From: Elioraea tepida | GTDB lineage: Bacteria > Pseudomonadota > Alphaproteobacteria > Acetobacterales > Acetobacteraceae | Length of the DNA: 64,000 bases | NCBI RefSeq assembly: GCF_019203965.1 | Contig: NZ_CP076448.1 | Coordinates: forward strand, 744,001-808,000 | Direction of reading: 5' to 3' | In this document: one piece after another, positions 25,675 through 34,480 of the stretch | Layout: every line of letters starts with the position of its first letter | How positions within the stretch are numbered: position 1 is the first letter of the stretch | Notes under the pieces: model-generated | Database searches by the model: none | Told to the model about the DNA's origin: nothing | Seen by the model: only the letters and a program-made list of their open reading frames with translations | Made by a program: the position numbers and the translations under genes

Positions 25675-26778
25675 ATGGCGCAGGTGTCTCTCCGCGGCGT
25701 GGTCAAGGAGTACGAGGGCGGCGTCCAGGCCGTGAAGGGGATCGACCTCGAGATCGCCGACCATGAGTTCGTCGTGCTCGTCGGCCCCTCGGGCTGCGGC
25801 AAGTCGACCACACTCAGGATGATCGCGGGGCTCGAGGAGATCACGCGCGGGGAGATCGCGATCGGCGGCGAGGTGGTGAACGATATCCCGCCGCGCGACC
25901 GCGACATCGCCATGGTGTTCCAGAACTACGCTCTCTATCCGCACATGAGCGTGTTCGACAACATCAGCTTCGGCCTCAAGCTCCGCGGCTTCCCGCGCGA
26001 CGAGATACGGCGGAGGGTCGACAAGGCAGCGCGCATCCTCGGCATCGGCGAACTCCTTGACCGCAAGCCGAAGGCGCTCTCCGGCGGCCAGCGCCAGCGG
26101 GTCGCGATGGGCCGCGCGATCGTGCGCGACCCGAAGGTGTTCCTGTTCGACGAGCCGCTCTCGAACCTCGATGCGAAGCTGCGCGTGCAGATGCGCACCG
26201 AGATCAAGCAGGTGCACCAGACGGTCAAGACCACGACCATCTACGTCACCCACGACCAGGTCGAGGCGATGACGCTCGCTGACCGCGTGGTGGTGATGAA
26301 CCACGGCGTGATCGAGCAGGTCGGGCCGCCGAATGAGCTCTACCGCAACCCCGCAACCATCTTCGTCGCGGGCTTCATCGGCAGCCCGGCGATGAACATG
26401 ATCCCCGCCCGGCTCGAGCGGGCGGGCGGCGGCGGTCTTCTCGTCCGGCTCGACGACGAGCTCGCCCTTCCCGTTCCGCCGGAGCGCACCGAGCGCTACG
26501 CGCCGCACGCGAACCGGAACCTCCTGTTCGGCATCCGCCCCGAACACCTCACCGAGGCGACGCGGATCGACAAGCGCAACCTCGCCCCGATCACCGTCAC
26601 GCTCGACGTGATCGAGCCGATGGGCATGGAGACGCTCGTGCACTTCCACATCAACGGCACGAGCGTGTGCGGCCGCGTCGATCCGGCGGCGGGAGCCGAG
26701 GCCGGCGCGCCGATGGCGCTCGCCGCCCACATGGACCACATGCACCTGATCGACAAGGACAGCGGGAAAGTCCTCTGA
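25675..26778 (+). CDS. Sugar ABC transporter ATP-binding protein (UgpC/MalK type)
   Basis: A 367-residue ATPase: Walker A GPSGCGKST, Q-loop VFQNYALYPHMSV, signature LSGGQRQR, Walker B VFLFDEPLSNLD and switch YVTHDQVEAMTLAD. The C-terminal ~120 residues (RNLLFGIRPEHLTEA and after) are the OB-fold regulatory domain of MalK/UgpC proteins. It starts eight bases after the MalG-type permease and completes the importer. Confidence 0.94.
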   Translation: MAQVSLRGVVKEYEGGVQAVKGIDLEIADHEFVVLVGPSGCGKSTTLRMIAGLEEITRGEIAIGGEVVNDIPPRDRDIAMVFQNYALYPHMSVFDNISFGLKLRGFPRDEIRRRVDKAARILGIGELLDRKPKALSGGQRQRVAMGRAIVRDPKVFLFDEPLSNLDAKLRVQMRTEIKQVHQTVKTTTIYVTHDQVEAMTLADRVVVMNHGVIEQVGPPNELYRNPATIFVAGFIGSPAMNMIPARLERAGGGGLLVRLDDELALPVPPERTERYAPHANRNLLFGIRPEHLTEATRIDKRNLAPITVTLDVIEPMGMETLVHFHINGTSVCGRVDPAAGAEAGAPMALAAHMDHMHLIDKDSGKVL

Positions 26779-26780
26779 GC

Positions 26781-27539
26781 ATGGCCGATCGTCTCGCGGG
26801 CAAAACCGCCTGGGTCACCGGGGCGGGAAGCGGCATCGGCCGCGCCAGCGCTGTCGCGCTCGCCGCCGAAGGGGCGCGGGTCGCGCTCACGGGCCGGCGC
26901 CGCGCACCGCTCGAGGAGACGGCGGCGATGATCGGCGACCGCGCCGTCGTCGCGCCGGCTGATCTGACCGATGCCGCCCAGGTCGCCGCGGCGCGCGATG
27001 CCGTGCTCGCGGCGTTCGGGCGGCTCGACATCGTCGTCTCGAATGCAGGGCTGAACGCCCCGGAGCGGGCCTGGGCGGTGCTCACGCCCGAGACGATCTC
27101 GGCGCTGATCGACGCCAACCTGAAGGCGCCGGCTTACGTCGCCCAGGCCTCGCTTCCCGCGCTCAGGGAGAGCCGCGGCAGCATCGTCCACATTGCCTCC
27201 TGGGCGGGGCGCTTCATCGGCCACATCTCCGGCCCGATCTATGTCGCGGCGAAGCACGGGCTCGTCGCTCTCAGCCACACGATCAATCTCGAGGAGTGCC
27301 GCGCGGGCGTGCGATCGACCGTGATCGAGCCCGGCGAGGTGAACACGCCGATCCTCGATCTGCGGCCCGTCAAGCTCTCGCCCGAGCTGCGCGCGAGGAT
27401 GCTGCAGCCGGAGGACGTCGCTGCGGCGGTGCTGTTTGCCGTGACGATGCCGCCGCATGCCTGCATCAACGAGATCCTGATCAGCCCGACGGCGAACCGA
27501 GGCTATCTCGCCGAGATGGCGCGCGCGGGCCAGGGCTAA
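26781..27539 (+). CDS. Short-chain dehydrogenase/reductase
   Basis: A 252-residue classical SDR. Cofactor site VTGAGSGIGRAS, NAG motif VSNAGLNAP, catalytic Ser in IVHIASWAG and YVAAKHG holding the catalytic Tyr and Lys. ALTGRRRAP after strand 2 suggests NADP preference. It starts two bases after the ATPase stop and so belongs to the sugar-uptake operon, probably oxidising the imported sugar, polyol or its acid. The substrate is not evident. Confidence 0.9.
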   Translation: MADRLAGKTAWVTGAGSGIGRASAVALAAEGARVALTGRRRAPLEETAAMIGDRAVVAPADLTDAAQVAAARDAVLAAFGRLDIVVSNAGLNAPERAWAVLTPETISALIDANLKAPAYVAQASLPALRESRGSIVHIASWAGRFIGHISGPIYVAAKHGLVALSHTINLEECRAGVRSTVIEPGEVNTPILDLRPVKLSPELRARMLQPEDVAAAVLFAVTMPPHACINEILISPTANRGYLAEMARAGQG

Positions 27540-27638
27540 ACGGCCCGAGGAGGGGACCGGTTGGGGTTGACGCCTCGCTCTCCCCGCGCTTGCCTGCCCG
27601 CGGGGTCCGGTGCGGGCAACGGAAGGCGGGAAACGACC

Positions 27639-28718
27639 ATGCTCATCGATGCGGGCACGCTGCGCGGCTTCGTCGCGACGATCTTCGAACGCGCCGGGAC
27701 GTCGGCCGAGGAGGCGCAGCGGATCGCGCGCTATCTCGTCGAGGCGAACCTCGCCGGCCATGACAGCCATGGCGTGGTGCGCGTGCCGCGCTATGTTCAG
27801 TGGCTCAAGGAGGGCAAGGTCATCGCCGGCGTCACTCCCGAGGTGGTGACAGACACGCCGGTGATCGCGGTGGTAGACGGCAAGTTCGGCTTCGGCCAAA
27901 CCGTCACGCCCTTCGCGGTTCAGATCGGAATCGACAAGGCGAAGGCGATGGGCCTCGCCGCCGTGGCGTTGCGCAACAGCGGCCATCTCGGCAGGGCGGG
28001 GGACTGGGCGGAGATGGCTGCCGCCGAGGGCCTGATCTCGATCCACTTCGTCAACGTCCAGGGCAGCCTGCTCGTCGCCCCCTTCGGCGGGGTCGATCGG
28101 CGTCTCTCCACCGCTCCCTTCGCGATCGGCGTTCCCCTGCCCGAGCGCCCCCTGATCCTCGATTTCGCCACAAGCCAAGTGGCGGAAGGCAAGGTGCTCG
28201 TGGCGAGCCGCGGCGGTAAGAAGCTTCCCCCCGATGCGTTGATCCGCCCCGACGGCACCCTCTCCGGAGACCCGGCCACACTCTACGGCCACGGCCCGGA
28301 CCGCAACCCCGAGCAGGGCGAGGGAGCGATCCGCGCCTTCGGGCTGCACAAGGGCTCAGGCCTTGCCTTCATGTGCGAGATCCTCGCCGGAGCGCTGACC
28401 GGCAACGGCACGTGCGGGCCGCGCGAGGGCGAACGGGGAAGGATCACCAACGGCATGATGAGTTTCTACCTTCGCCCCGACGTGATCGGCCCGGTCGAGG
28501 AGCTGGTTGCTCGCGCCGAGCGCTACATCGCCTTTTACAAGTCCTCCCGGCCGGCGCAGCCGGGCGGAGAGGTGCTGATCCCCGGCGAGCCGGAGGCACG
28601 CTCGCGCGCCGAGCGGACCGCGAACGGCATCCCCCTGCCCGACGACGCCTGGGCCACGATCGTCGCGACGGCCGAAGCTCTCGGCCTCGAGGGCGGCGCC
28701 ATCCCGCGCGCTGCGTGA
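27639..28718 (+). CDS. Malate/L-lactate dehydrogenase (Ldh2) family oxidoreductase
   Basis: A 359-residue protein of the Ldh2/MdhC family, an NAD(P) fold distinct from classical LDH. The signature AGHDSHGVVRVPRYVQW holds the catalytic His, and LRNSGHLGRAGDWAEMAA, DFATSQVAEGKVLVA and GLHKGSGLAFMCEILAG are family blocks. Members act on 2-oxo or 2-hydroxy acids such as malate, sulfolactate, ureidoglycolate or dehydro-sugar acids. It follows the SDR by 99 bases and is followed seven bases later by a VOC-fold gene. The sugar-acid context makes a 2-oxo-sugar-acid substrate likely, as inference. Confidence 0.9.
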   Translation: MLIDAGTLRGFVATIFERAGTSAEEAQRIARYLVEANLAGHDSHGVVRVPRYVQWLKEGKVIAGVTPEVVTDTPVIAVVDGKFGFGQTVTPFAVQIGIDKAKAMGLAAVALRNSGHLGRAGDWAEMAAAEGLISIHFVNVQGSLLVAPFGGVDRRLSTAPFAIGVPLPERPLILDFATSQVAEGKVLVASRGGKKLPPDALIRPDGTLSGDPATLYGHGPDRNPEQGEGAIRAFGLHKGSGLAFMCEILAGALTGNGTCGPREGERGRITNGMMSFYLRPDVIGPVEELVARAERYIAFYKSSRPAQPGGEVLIPGEPEARSRAERTANGIPLPDDAWATIVATAEALGLEGGAIPRAA

Positions 28719-28725
28719 GGCCGCC

Positions 28726-29538
28726 ATGGCGGGCGCGATCGGGGGTGTCGATCACTGCATCGTGCTGGTGCGCGACCTCGCGGCCGCGCGCGTGGCCTGG
28801 GAACGCTTAGGGTTCCGCACTACGCCGCGCGGGGTGCATTCCACGCACATGGGAACCGCGAACCACACGATCATGCTCGCCGACGACTATGTCGAGCTGC
28901 TCGGCGTTGTGGCGGAGACGGAGGCGAGCGCGAAATGGGTCGCTCGGCTCGCCACGGCCGGCGAGGGCTTGATTGCCGTCGCGCTGCGCGCCTTCGATGC
29001 GGCGGCGGCGGCCGGCGAGGTCGCCGCGCGCGAGGGCGCGCCGATGGCAGTGCAGCATTTCGGCCGCGCCGTCGCCCTGCCCGGCCCCGGCGCCGTGGAG
29101 GCACGGTTCGACGTTGTGCACCTCCGCGATGAGGTCTCGCCCGGCTTCCGCCTGTTCTTCTGCCGCCATCTTGCACCGGGCGCCACCTGGCCGCCGGGAT
29201 CGACCGAGCATCCGAACGGAGCGGTCGCGATCGAGAGCATCACCATTCGCGCCGAAGATCCAGAGGCCACGGCGGCCGCCACGGCCCGGCTGGTCGGGCG
29301 CGCGGTCACCGCCCGGTCGGGGAGGCCTGCCGTCGAGACCGGCCGGGCCGTTCTTCTCTTCGCGTCGCTCGAAGGGAGGCTGCCCGGCATCGAGGGCCTC
29401 GCGATCCGCGTGCGCGACCTCGCAGTGGCCGAAGCTGCGCTCGCTGCCGGCGGGATCGTGCCATCGCGCGAGGGGGCAGCGCTCAGCATCCCGCCCGAGG
29501 CGGCGAACGGCGTCTCCCTCCGCTTCGTTCGGGCCTGA
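28726..29538 (+). CDS. VOC (glyoxalase-like) superfamily protein
   Basis: A 270-residue glyoxalase-like domain protein. The N-terminal module reads GGVDHCIVLVRDLAAARVAWERLGF, a typical first beta-alpha-beta of the VOC fold with a metal-site His. MGTANHTIMLADDYVELLGV supplies the second half, and the C-terminal module begins AVAIESITIRAEDPEAT. It may isomerise or cleave an intermediate, or be a metal-dependent dioxygenase-like enzyme. It is the last gene of the sugar locus, 7 bases after the Ldh2 gene. Confidence 0.75.
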   Translation: MAGAIGGVDHCIVLVRDLAAARVAWERLGFRTTPRGVHSTHMGTANHTIMLADDYVELLGVVAETEASAKWVARLATAGEGLIAVALRAFDAAAAAGEVAAREGAPMAVQHFGRAVALPGPGAVEARFDVVHLRDEVSPGFRLFFCRHLAPGATWPPGSTEHPNGAVAIESITIRAEDPEATAAATARLVGRAVTARSGRPAVETGRAVLLFASLEGRLPGIEGLAIRVRDLAVAEAALAAGGIVPSREGAALSIPPEAANGVSLRFVRA

Positions 29539-29583
29539 AGCGCACGGGTCCGACACGCGCCCGGTCCAGCGCGACATGACAGA

Positions 29584-29613
29584 TTGGACATATCGCCCGC
29601 TCCAGCCTATATG
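29584..29613 (+). promoter_or_regulatory. Probable housekeeping promoter of moaA
   Basis: TTGGAC at 29584-29589 and TATATG at 29608-29613 with an 18-base spacer, in front of moaA (start 29671). The elements resemble the sigma-70 consensus TTGACA/TATAAT. No molybdenum-cofactor riboswitch structure was recognised in the remaining leader. Confidence 0.5.
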
Positions 29614-29670
29614 ACGCGGGGGACTACGCCGCGTCCGGGAAGCAAGCAGAACCACGACGATGGAACGCCC

Positions 29671-30660
29671 ATGATCGACCCCTTCGGCCGCTCCATCACC
29701 TATCTCCGGGTGTCGGTGACCGACCGCTGCGACCTCCGCTGCGTCTACTGCATGGCGGAGGACATGACCTTCCTGCCGAAGGCCGATCTCCTGAGCCTCG
29801 AGGAGCTCGACCGGCTCTGCGGCGCGTTCATCGAGCTTGGCGTGCGCAAGATTCGCCTCACGGGTGGCGAGCCGCTCGTGCGCCGCGACGTGATGACCCT
29901 GTTCCGGTCGCTCGGCGCGCGGCTCGGGCGCGGGCTCGACGAGCTCACGGTGACAACCAACGGCACGCAGCTCGCCCGCTACGCCGAGGTGCTTCGCGCG
30001 GCTGGAGTGCGGCGGATCAATGTCAGCCTCGACACGCTCGACCCGGCGAAGTTCGCCGCCATCACACGCTGGGGCAGGATCGAGAAGACGCTCGATGGCA
30101 TCTTCGCCGCCAAGGCGGCGGGACTTGCGATCAAGATCAACGCGGTCGCGCTCAAGGGCGTGAACGAGGACGAGTTCGACCGGATGATCGCCTGGTGCGG
30201 CGAGCACGGCTTCGACCTCTGCCTGATCGAGACCATGCCGCTCGGCGAGATCGGCGAGGACCGGACCGACCAGTATCTCCCCTTGAGCCTCGTCCGCCGC
30301 CGCCTCGCCGAGACCTGGACGCTCGAGGAGATCGACTATCGCACCGGCGGCCCTGCACGCTATGTGCGGGTGGCCGAGACAGGTAGGCGGCTCGGCTTCA
30401 TCACGCCGCTCACCCACAATTTCTGCGAGAGCTGCAACCGGGTGCGTCTCACCTGCACCGGCACGCTCTACATGTGCCTCGGCCAGGACGACCAGGCCGA
30501 CCTGCGCAGCGTTCTCCGCCGGCCCGGCGTGACCGACGCGGACCTGCGCGAGGCCATCCTCGAGGCGATCGGGCGCAAGCCGAAGGGCCATGACTTCGTG
30601 ATCGAGCGTCGCGGTGCCAAGCCCGCCGTCGCCCGCCACATGAGCGTCACCGGCGGCTGA
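29671..30660 (+). CDS. moaA: GTP 3',8-cyclase
   Basis: A 329-residue radical-SAM enzyme for the first step of molybdenum cofactor synthesis (GTP to 3',8-cyclo-GTP). The N-terminal cluster motif is CDLRCVYC (Cys20, 24, 27), the SAM site is [11 protein letters not shown], and the C-terminal cluster ligands are in [19 protein letters not shown]. The C-terminus ends in GG, the conserved pair required in MoaA. Start ATG 29671 gives the usual N-terminal [19 protein letters not shown]. No other Mo-cofactor genes are adjacent. Confidence 0.96.
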   Translation: MIDPFGRSITYLRVSVTDRCDLRCVYCMAEDMTFLPKADLLSLEELDRLCGAFIELGVRKIRLTGGEPLVRRDVMTLFRSLGARLGRGLDELTVTTNGTQLARYAEVLRAAGVRRINVSLDTLDPAKFAAITRWGRIEKTLDGIFAAKAAGLAIKINAVALKGVNEDEFDRMIAWCGEHGFDLCLIETMPLGEIGEDRTDQYLPLSLVRRRLAETWTLEEIDYRTGGPARYVRVAETGRRLGFITPLTHNFCESCNRVRLTCTGTLYMCLGQDDQADLRSVLRRPGVTDADLREAILEAIGRKPKGHDFVIERRGAKPAVARHMSVTGG

Positions 30661-30747
30661 GCCGGCGGCCGTCCGCGCACCGCGCCGGGCGCAGGCGGCC
30701 GGTCCCGTGCGGGTTTCCGACGTCCACCCTCCAGGCCGACCCCGCGC

Positions 30748-31602
30748 ATGCCGCGCCTTCCGCTCTACGTCGTCTATGCCTTCGCCGACTGGCCCTTCGC
30801 CGGGAACCCCGCAGCCGTCGTGCCGCTCGAGCACTGGTTGCCGGAAGCAACGCTCCAGGCGATGGCAGCCCAACACAACCTCTCCGAGACGGCCTTCCTC
30901 GCCCGCGAAGGCTCGGGCTGGCGCCTGAGGTGGTTCACGCCGACCACTGAGGTCTCCCTGTGCGGGCATGCTACGCTCGCCACCGCCTTCGTGCTCGCGA
31001 CCGACGTCGGCGAGTCGCCGCCCTTCGCCTTCGCCACCCGATCGGGCACGCTCGGCGTCGATCGCGAGGCGGATCGTTTCGTTCTCGACTTCCCCGCCGA
31101 CCCGCCGCGTCCCGTCCCGCACCCGCCGGAGGCGCTCGCCCGCGCTCTCGGCGCCACGCCGCGCGAGGTATGGAAGGCGAGGGACTGGATCTGCCTGTTC
31201 GACGATCCGGCGACGGTCGAGGCGCTCGCGCCCGACCACGCGCTGATCGCCGCCCTGCCCGACACCGAGACGGCGCCCGATGGCTCCTCGGTCATCGCCA
31301 CCGCCGCAGGTGGCGGGCGTGGCCCGGCCCGGACCATCGCCACCGCTCCCGGTTCGGGCGGCGTCGATGTCGTCTCCCGCTACTTCGCCGCCAAGGTGGG
31401 CATCCCCGAGGACCCGGTGACGGGCGCGGCGCACACGCAGCTTGTGCCCCTCTGGGCCGAGCGGCTTGGGCGGAGCACGCTCGTCTGCCGCCAGGCCTCG
31501 CGGCGTGGCGGCATGCTCTTGTGCGAGCTTGCGGGCGATCGCGTGCGGCTCGGCGGCACGGCCCGGCTCTACGCGCGGGGCGAGATCCTGCTTCCCCCGT
31601 GA
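30748..31602 (+). CDS. PhzF-family isomerase/epimerase-like protein
   Basis: A 284-residue PhzF/DapF-fold protein. It begins LPLYVVYAFADWPFAGNPAAVV, a strongly conserved PhzF start, followed by NLSETAFLAREG with the catalytic Glu and SLCGHATLATAFVL, the family glycine block. DVVSRYFAAKVGIPEDPVTGAAHTQLVPLW is the equally conserved C-terminal block, given here only in part as VSRYFAAKVG and DPVTGAAHTQL. Function in non-phenazine producers is unknown. It precedes serC on the same strand. Confidence 0.9.
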   Translation: MPRLPLYVVYAFADWPFAGNPAAVVPLEHWLPEATLQAMAAQHNLSETAFLAREGSGWRLRWFTPTTEVSLCGHATLATAFVLATDVGESPPFAFATRSGTLGVDREADRFVLDFPADPPRPVPHPPEALARALGATPREVWKARDWICLFDDPATVEALAPDHALIAALPDTETAPDGSSVIATAAGGGRGPARTIATAPGSGGVDVVSRYFAAKVGIPEDPVTGAAHTQLVPLWAERLGRSTLVCRQASRRGGMLLCELAGDRVRLGGTARLYARGEILLPP

Positions 31603-31617
31603 GCCGCTTGCGCAGTC

Positions 31618-31690
31618 GCGCCCTCCCGGTGTAGCCGTCGCCGCGGGTCACGCCCCCCCACCGGGGCGCTTCTCTTCTGGAAGGGAGAGG
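31618..31690 (+). ncRNA. Two-hairpin leader upstream of serC (candidate serC RNA motif)
   Basis: Hairpin 1 pairs GCGCC (31618 on) and CCGGTG (31626-31631) with CACCGG and GGCGC (31659-31669), leaving a small internal bulge. Hairpin 2 pairs CTCTTC (31672-31677) with GGGAGAG (31683-31689) and so includes the Shine-Dalgarno AGGGAGAGG six bases before the serC ATG. Two tandem hairpins directly before serC are the description of the known alphaproteobacterial serC RNA motif. Identity with that family is inferred from position and architecture, not from a model search. Confidence 0.55.
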
Positions 31691-31695
31691 CTCTC

Positions 31696-32874
31696 ATGGT
31701 CATCACCGCACCCTCGGTGCGCCCCCGCAACCCGCGTTTCTCCTCGGGCCCCTGCGCCAAGCGTCCCGGCTGGTCACTTGCCGCGCTCGAGGGCGCCCTC
31801 GTCGGCCGAAGCCACCGGGCGAAGGAACCGAAGGCGCGGCTTGCCGCAGTCATCGACCGCTCGAAGGCACTCCTCGGCATGCCCGCAGAATGGCGCCTCG
31901 GCATCGTGCCGGCCTCCGACACAGGGGCCGTGGAAATGGCTCTGTGGAGCCTGCTCGGGCCACGGAAGGTGGACGCGATCGCCTTCGAGAGCTTCGGCGA
32001 AGCATGGGTGACGGATATCGCGAAGCAGTTGCGTCTCGAGCACCGCGTGCTCCGCGCCCCTTACGGCCAGCTTCCCGACCTCGCCTCGGTCGACTGGTCG
32101 CGCGACGTCGTCTTCACCTGGAACGGCACCACGTCCGGCGTGCGCGTGCCGAACGGGGAGTGGATCGCGCCTGACCGCGAAGGCCTCGCCATCTGTGACG
32201 CGACCTCCGCCGCCTTCGCGATGCCCTTGCCGTGGGACAGGCTCGATGTCGTCACCTGGTCCTGGCAGAAGGTGCTCGGCGGCGAGGCGGCGCATGGCAT
32301 GCTCGCGCTGTCCCCGCGCGCGGTCGAGCGCCTGCTCTCGCACACCCCCGCCTGGCCGCTGCCGAAGATCTTCCGCCTCACCTCGGGGGGCAAGCTCAGC
32401 GAGGGAATCTTCCGAGGCGAGACGATCAACACCCCCTCGATGCTCTGTGTGGAGGACGCGCTCGACGGCCTCGCCTGGGCGGAGAGGATCGGCGGGCTGC
32501 CGGCCTTGATCGCGCGCACGGAGGCGAACCTCGCCGCCGTCGCGGTCTGGGTCGAGCGGACGCCGAACTACGCCTTCCTCGCGGCTGACCCGGCGACGCG
32601 CTCGCCGACCTCGATCTGCCTCTCGATCACCGCGCCGTGGTTCGTCGCTCTGCCTGCGGAGCGTCAGGCGGACGCGGCGAAGCGGATCGCCTCCCTACTC
32701 GAGAAGGAAGGTGTCGCGCTCGATGCCGGCGGCTATCGAGATGCGCCTCCTGGCCTGAGGCTTTGGGGCGGGGCGACCGTGGAAACCTCCGACATCGAGG
32801 CGGCCTTGCCCTGGCTTGATTGGGCGGCCGAGACGGTCGGCGTGGCGATGATTGAGGCGAAGGCAGCGGAGTGA
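31696..32874 (+). CDS. serC: Phosphoserine aminotransferase
   Basis: A 392-residue PLP enzyme making 3-phosphoserine from 3-phosphohydroxypyruvate and glutamate (serine synthesis, and possibly pyridoxal phosphate synthesis). Alphaproteobacterial-type blocks: [29 protein letters not shown] (cofactor phosphate), [14 protein letters not shown], and [17 protein letters not shown] with the Schiff-base lysine. The AGGGAGAGG ribosome binding site lies in a hairpin. serA begins within six bases of its stop, so both are made from one transcript. Confidence 0.95.
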   Translation: MVITAPSVRPRNPRFSSGPCAKRPGWSLAALEGALVGRSHRAKEPKARLAAVIDRSKALLGMPAEWRLGIVPASDTGAVEMALWSLLGPRKVDAIAFESFGEAWVTDIAKQLRLEHRVLRAPYGQLPDLASVDWSRDVVFTWNGTTSGVRVPNGEWIAPDREGLAICDATSAAFAMPLPWDRLDVVTWSWQKVLGGEAAHGMLALSPRAVERLLSHTPAWPLPKIFRLTSGGKLSEGIFRGETINTPSMLCVEDALDGLAWAERIGGLPALIARTEANLAAVAVWVERTPNYAFLAADPATRSPTSICLSITAPWFVALPAERQADAAKRIASLLEKEGVALDAGGYRDAPPGLRLWGGATVETSDIEAALPWLDWAAETVGVAMIEAKAAE

Positions 32875-32879
32875 GCGCG

Positions 32880-34472
32880 ATGACCACCCCCCGCGTCCTG
32901 ATCGCCGATAAGCTCTCCCCCGCGGCGGTGGAGATCTTCCGCTCCCGCGGCATCGAGGCCGACGTCAAGACCGGCCTCGCGCCGGCGGAGCTTCGCGCCA
33001 TCATCGGCGGCTATGACGGGCTCGCGGTCCGCTCCGCCACCAAGGTGACGGCCGAGCTTCTTGCCGAGGCGAAGCGTCTGCGCGTGGTCGGCCGCGCCGG
33101 GATCGGTGTCGACAACATCGACGTCAAAGCGGCGACGGCGCGCGGCGTCGTCGTGATGAACACGCCGCACGGCAACGCCATCACCACGGCCGAGCACGCG
33201 ATCGCCCTGATGTTCGCGCTCGCGCGTCAGATCCCGGAGGCCTCCGCCTCCACCAAGGCCGGGAAGTGGGAAAAGAACCGCTTCATGGGCACCGAGCTGT
33301 TCGGCAAGACGCTCGGCGTGATCGGCTGCGGCAATATCGGCTCCATCGTGGCCGACCGGGCGATCGGGCTGAAGATGAAGGTAATCGCCTACGATCCCTT
33401 CCTGTCGGATGCGCGCGCGCTCGAGCTCGGCGTCGAGAAGGTTGACCTTCCTGAACTCTTCGCCCGAGCCGACATCATCACGCTGCACACGCCGCTGACC
33501 GAGGCCACGCGGAACCTGATCGACGCGCGGGCGATCGCGCGCATGAAGAAGGGCGTGCGCATCATCAACTGCGCCCGCGGCGGGCTGATCGTCGAGGAGG
33601 ATCTCGCCGCTGCCCTCCGCTCTGGCCATGTGGCGGGTGCGGCGCTTGACGTGTTCGAGACCGAGCCCGCGACCGACAATCCGCTCTTTTCCTTCGAGAA
33701 CGTCGTCTGCACGCCGCATCTCGGCGCCTCGACCACCGAGGCGCAGGAGAATGTCGCGCTGCAGATCGCCGAGCAGATGAGCGACTTCCTGCTCACCGGC
33801 GCGGTGGCGAACGCGATCAACATGCCCTCGGTCTCGGCCGAGGAAGCGCCTCGGCTTGCGCCCTACATGGCGCTCTGCCGAAACCTCGGCGCCTTCGCGG
33901 GGCAGCTCTCGGTCGCGCGCGACGGCGGCTTCCGCAAGGTGACGATCGAGTATGAGGGCCAGGCGGCGGCGCTGAACCACAAGCCGCTGACGGCCGCCGC
34001 TCTCTCCGGCCTGCTCGGCCCGCTGATGGAGGGCGTGAACATGGTGAACGCTCCCGTCGCGGCGCGCGAGCGCGGCATCGAGGTCGCCGAGACGGTGCAT
34101 GACCGGCCCTCCGAGTATCAGACGCTGGTGCGCATCTCGGTCACGACCGATCGCGACACGCGCGGCGTGGCAGGCACGCTGTTCGCTGGCCACAGACCCA
34201 GGATCGTCGAGATCAAGGGCATCCCCGTCGAAGCCGACTTCGCCCACCACATGCTCTACGTGACCAACAAGGACCAGCCGGGTTTCATCGGCCGTTTCGG
34301 GGCCGTGCTCGCCGAGGCCGGAATCAACATCGCCACCCTCCATCTCGGCCGCGCCGAGAAGGGCGGCGATGCGATCTGCCTTGTTTCGGTCGACGAGCCG
34401 GTGCCTGAGAGTGTGCTCGCCGCGGTGCGTGCCCTGCCGCTCGTGGTGCAGGCGACCCCGCTCGGGTTCTGA
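32880..34472 (+). CDS. serA: D-3-phosphoglycerate dehydrogenase
   Basis: A 530-residue enzyme for the first committed step of serine synthesis. Nucleotide site LGVIGCGNIGSIVADRAIGL, active-site Arg in NCARGGLIVEE, Glu region DVFETEPATDNPLF and His in TPHLGASTTEAQ. The C-terminal extension contains the ASB domain and a final ACT domain (LYVTNKDQPGFIGRFGAVLAE), typical for the long SerA form regulated by serine. ATG 32880 or GTG 32871, which overlaps the serC stop, may be used. Confidence 0.96.
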   Translation: MTTPRVLIADKLSPAAVEIFRSRGIEADVKTGLAPAELRAIIGGYDGLAVRSATKVTAELLAEAKRLRVVGRAGIGVDNIDVKAATARGVVVMNTPHGNAITTAEHAIALMFALARQIPEASASTKAGKWEKNRFMGTELFGKTLGVIGCGNIGSIVADRAIGLKMKVIAYDPFLSDARALELGVEKVDLPELFARADIITLHTPLTEATRNLIDARAIARMKKGVRIINCARGGLIVEEDLAAALRSGHVAGAALDVFETEPATDNPLFSFENVVCTPHLGASTTEAQENVALQIAEQMSDFLLTGAVANAINMPSVSAEEAPRLAPYMALCRNLGAFAGQLSVARDGGFRKVTIEYEGQAAALNHKPLTAAALSGLLGPLMEGVNMVNAPVAARERGIEVAETVHDRPSEYQTLVRISVTTDRDTRGVAGTLFAGHRPRIVEIKGIPVEADFAHHMLYVTNKDQPGFIGRFGAVLAEAGINIATLHLGRAEKGGDAICLVSVDEPVPESVLAAVRALPLVVQATPLGF

Positions 34473-34480
34473 GCCGCCTC

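Noticed and set aside
29539-29670. Molybdenum-cofactor riboswitch before moaA
   Set aside because: The leader is short and I could not find the conserved multi-stem structure; only a promoter is supported.
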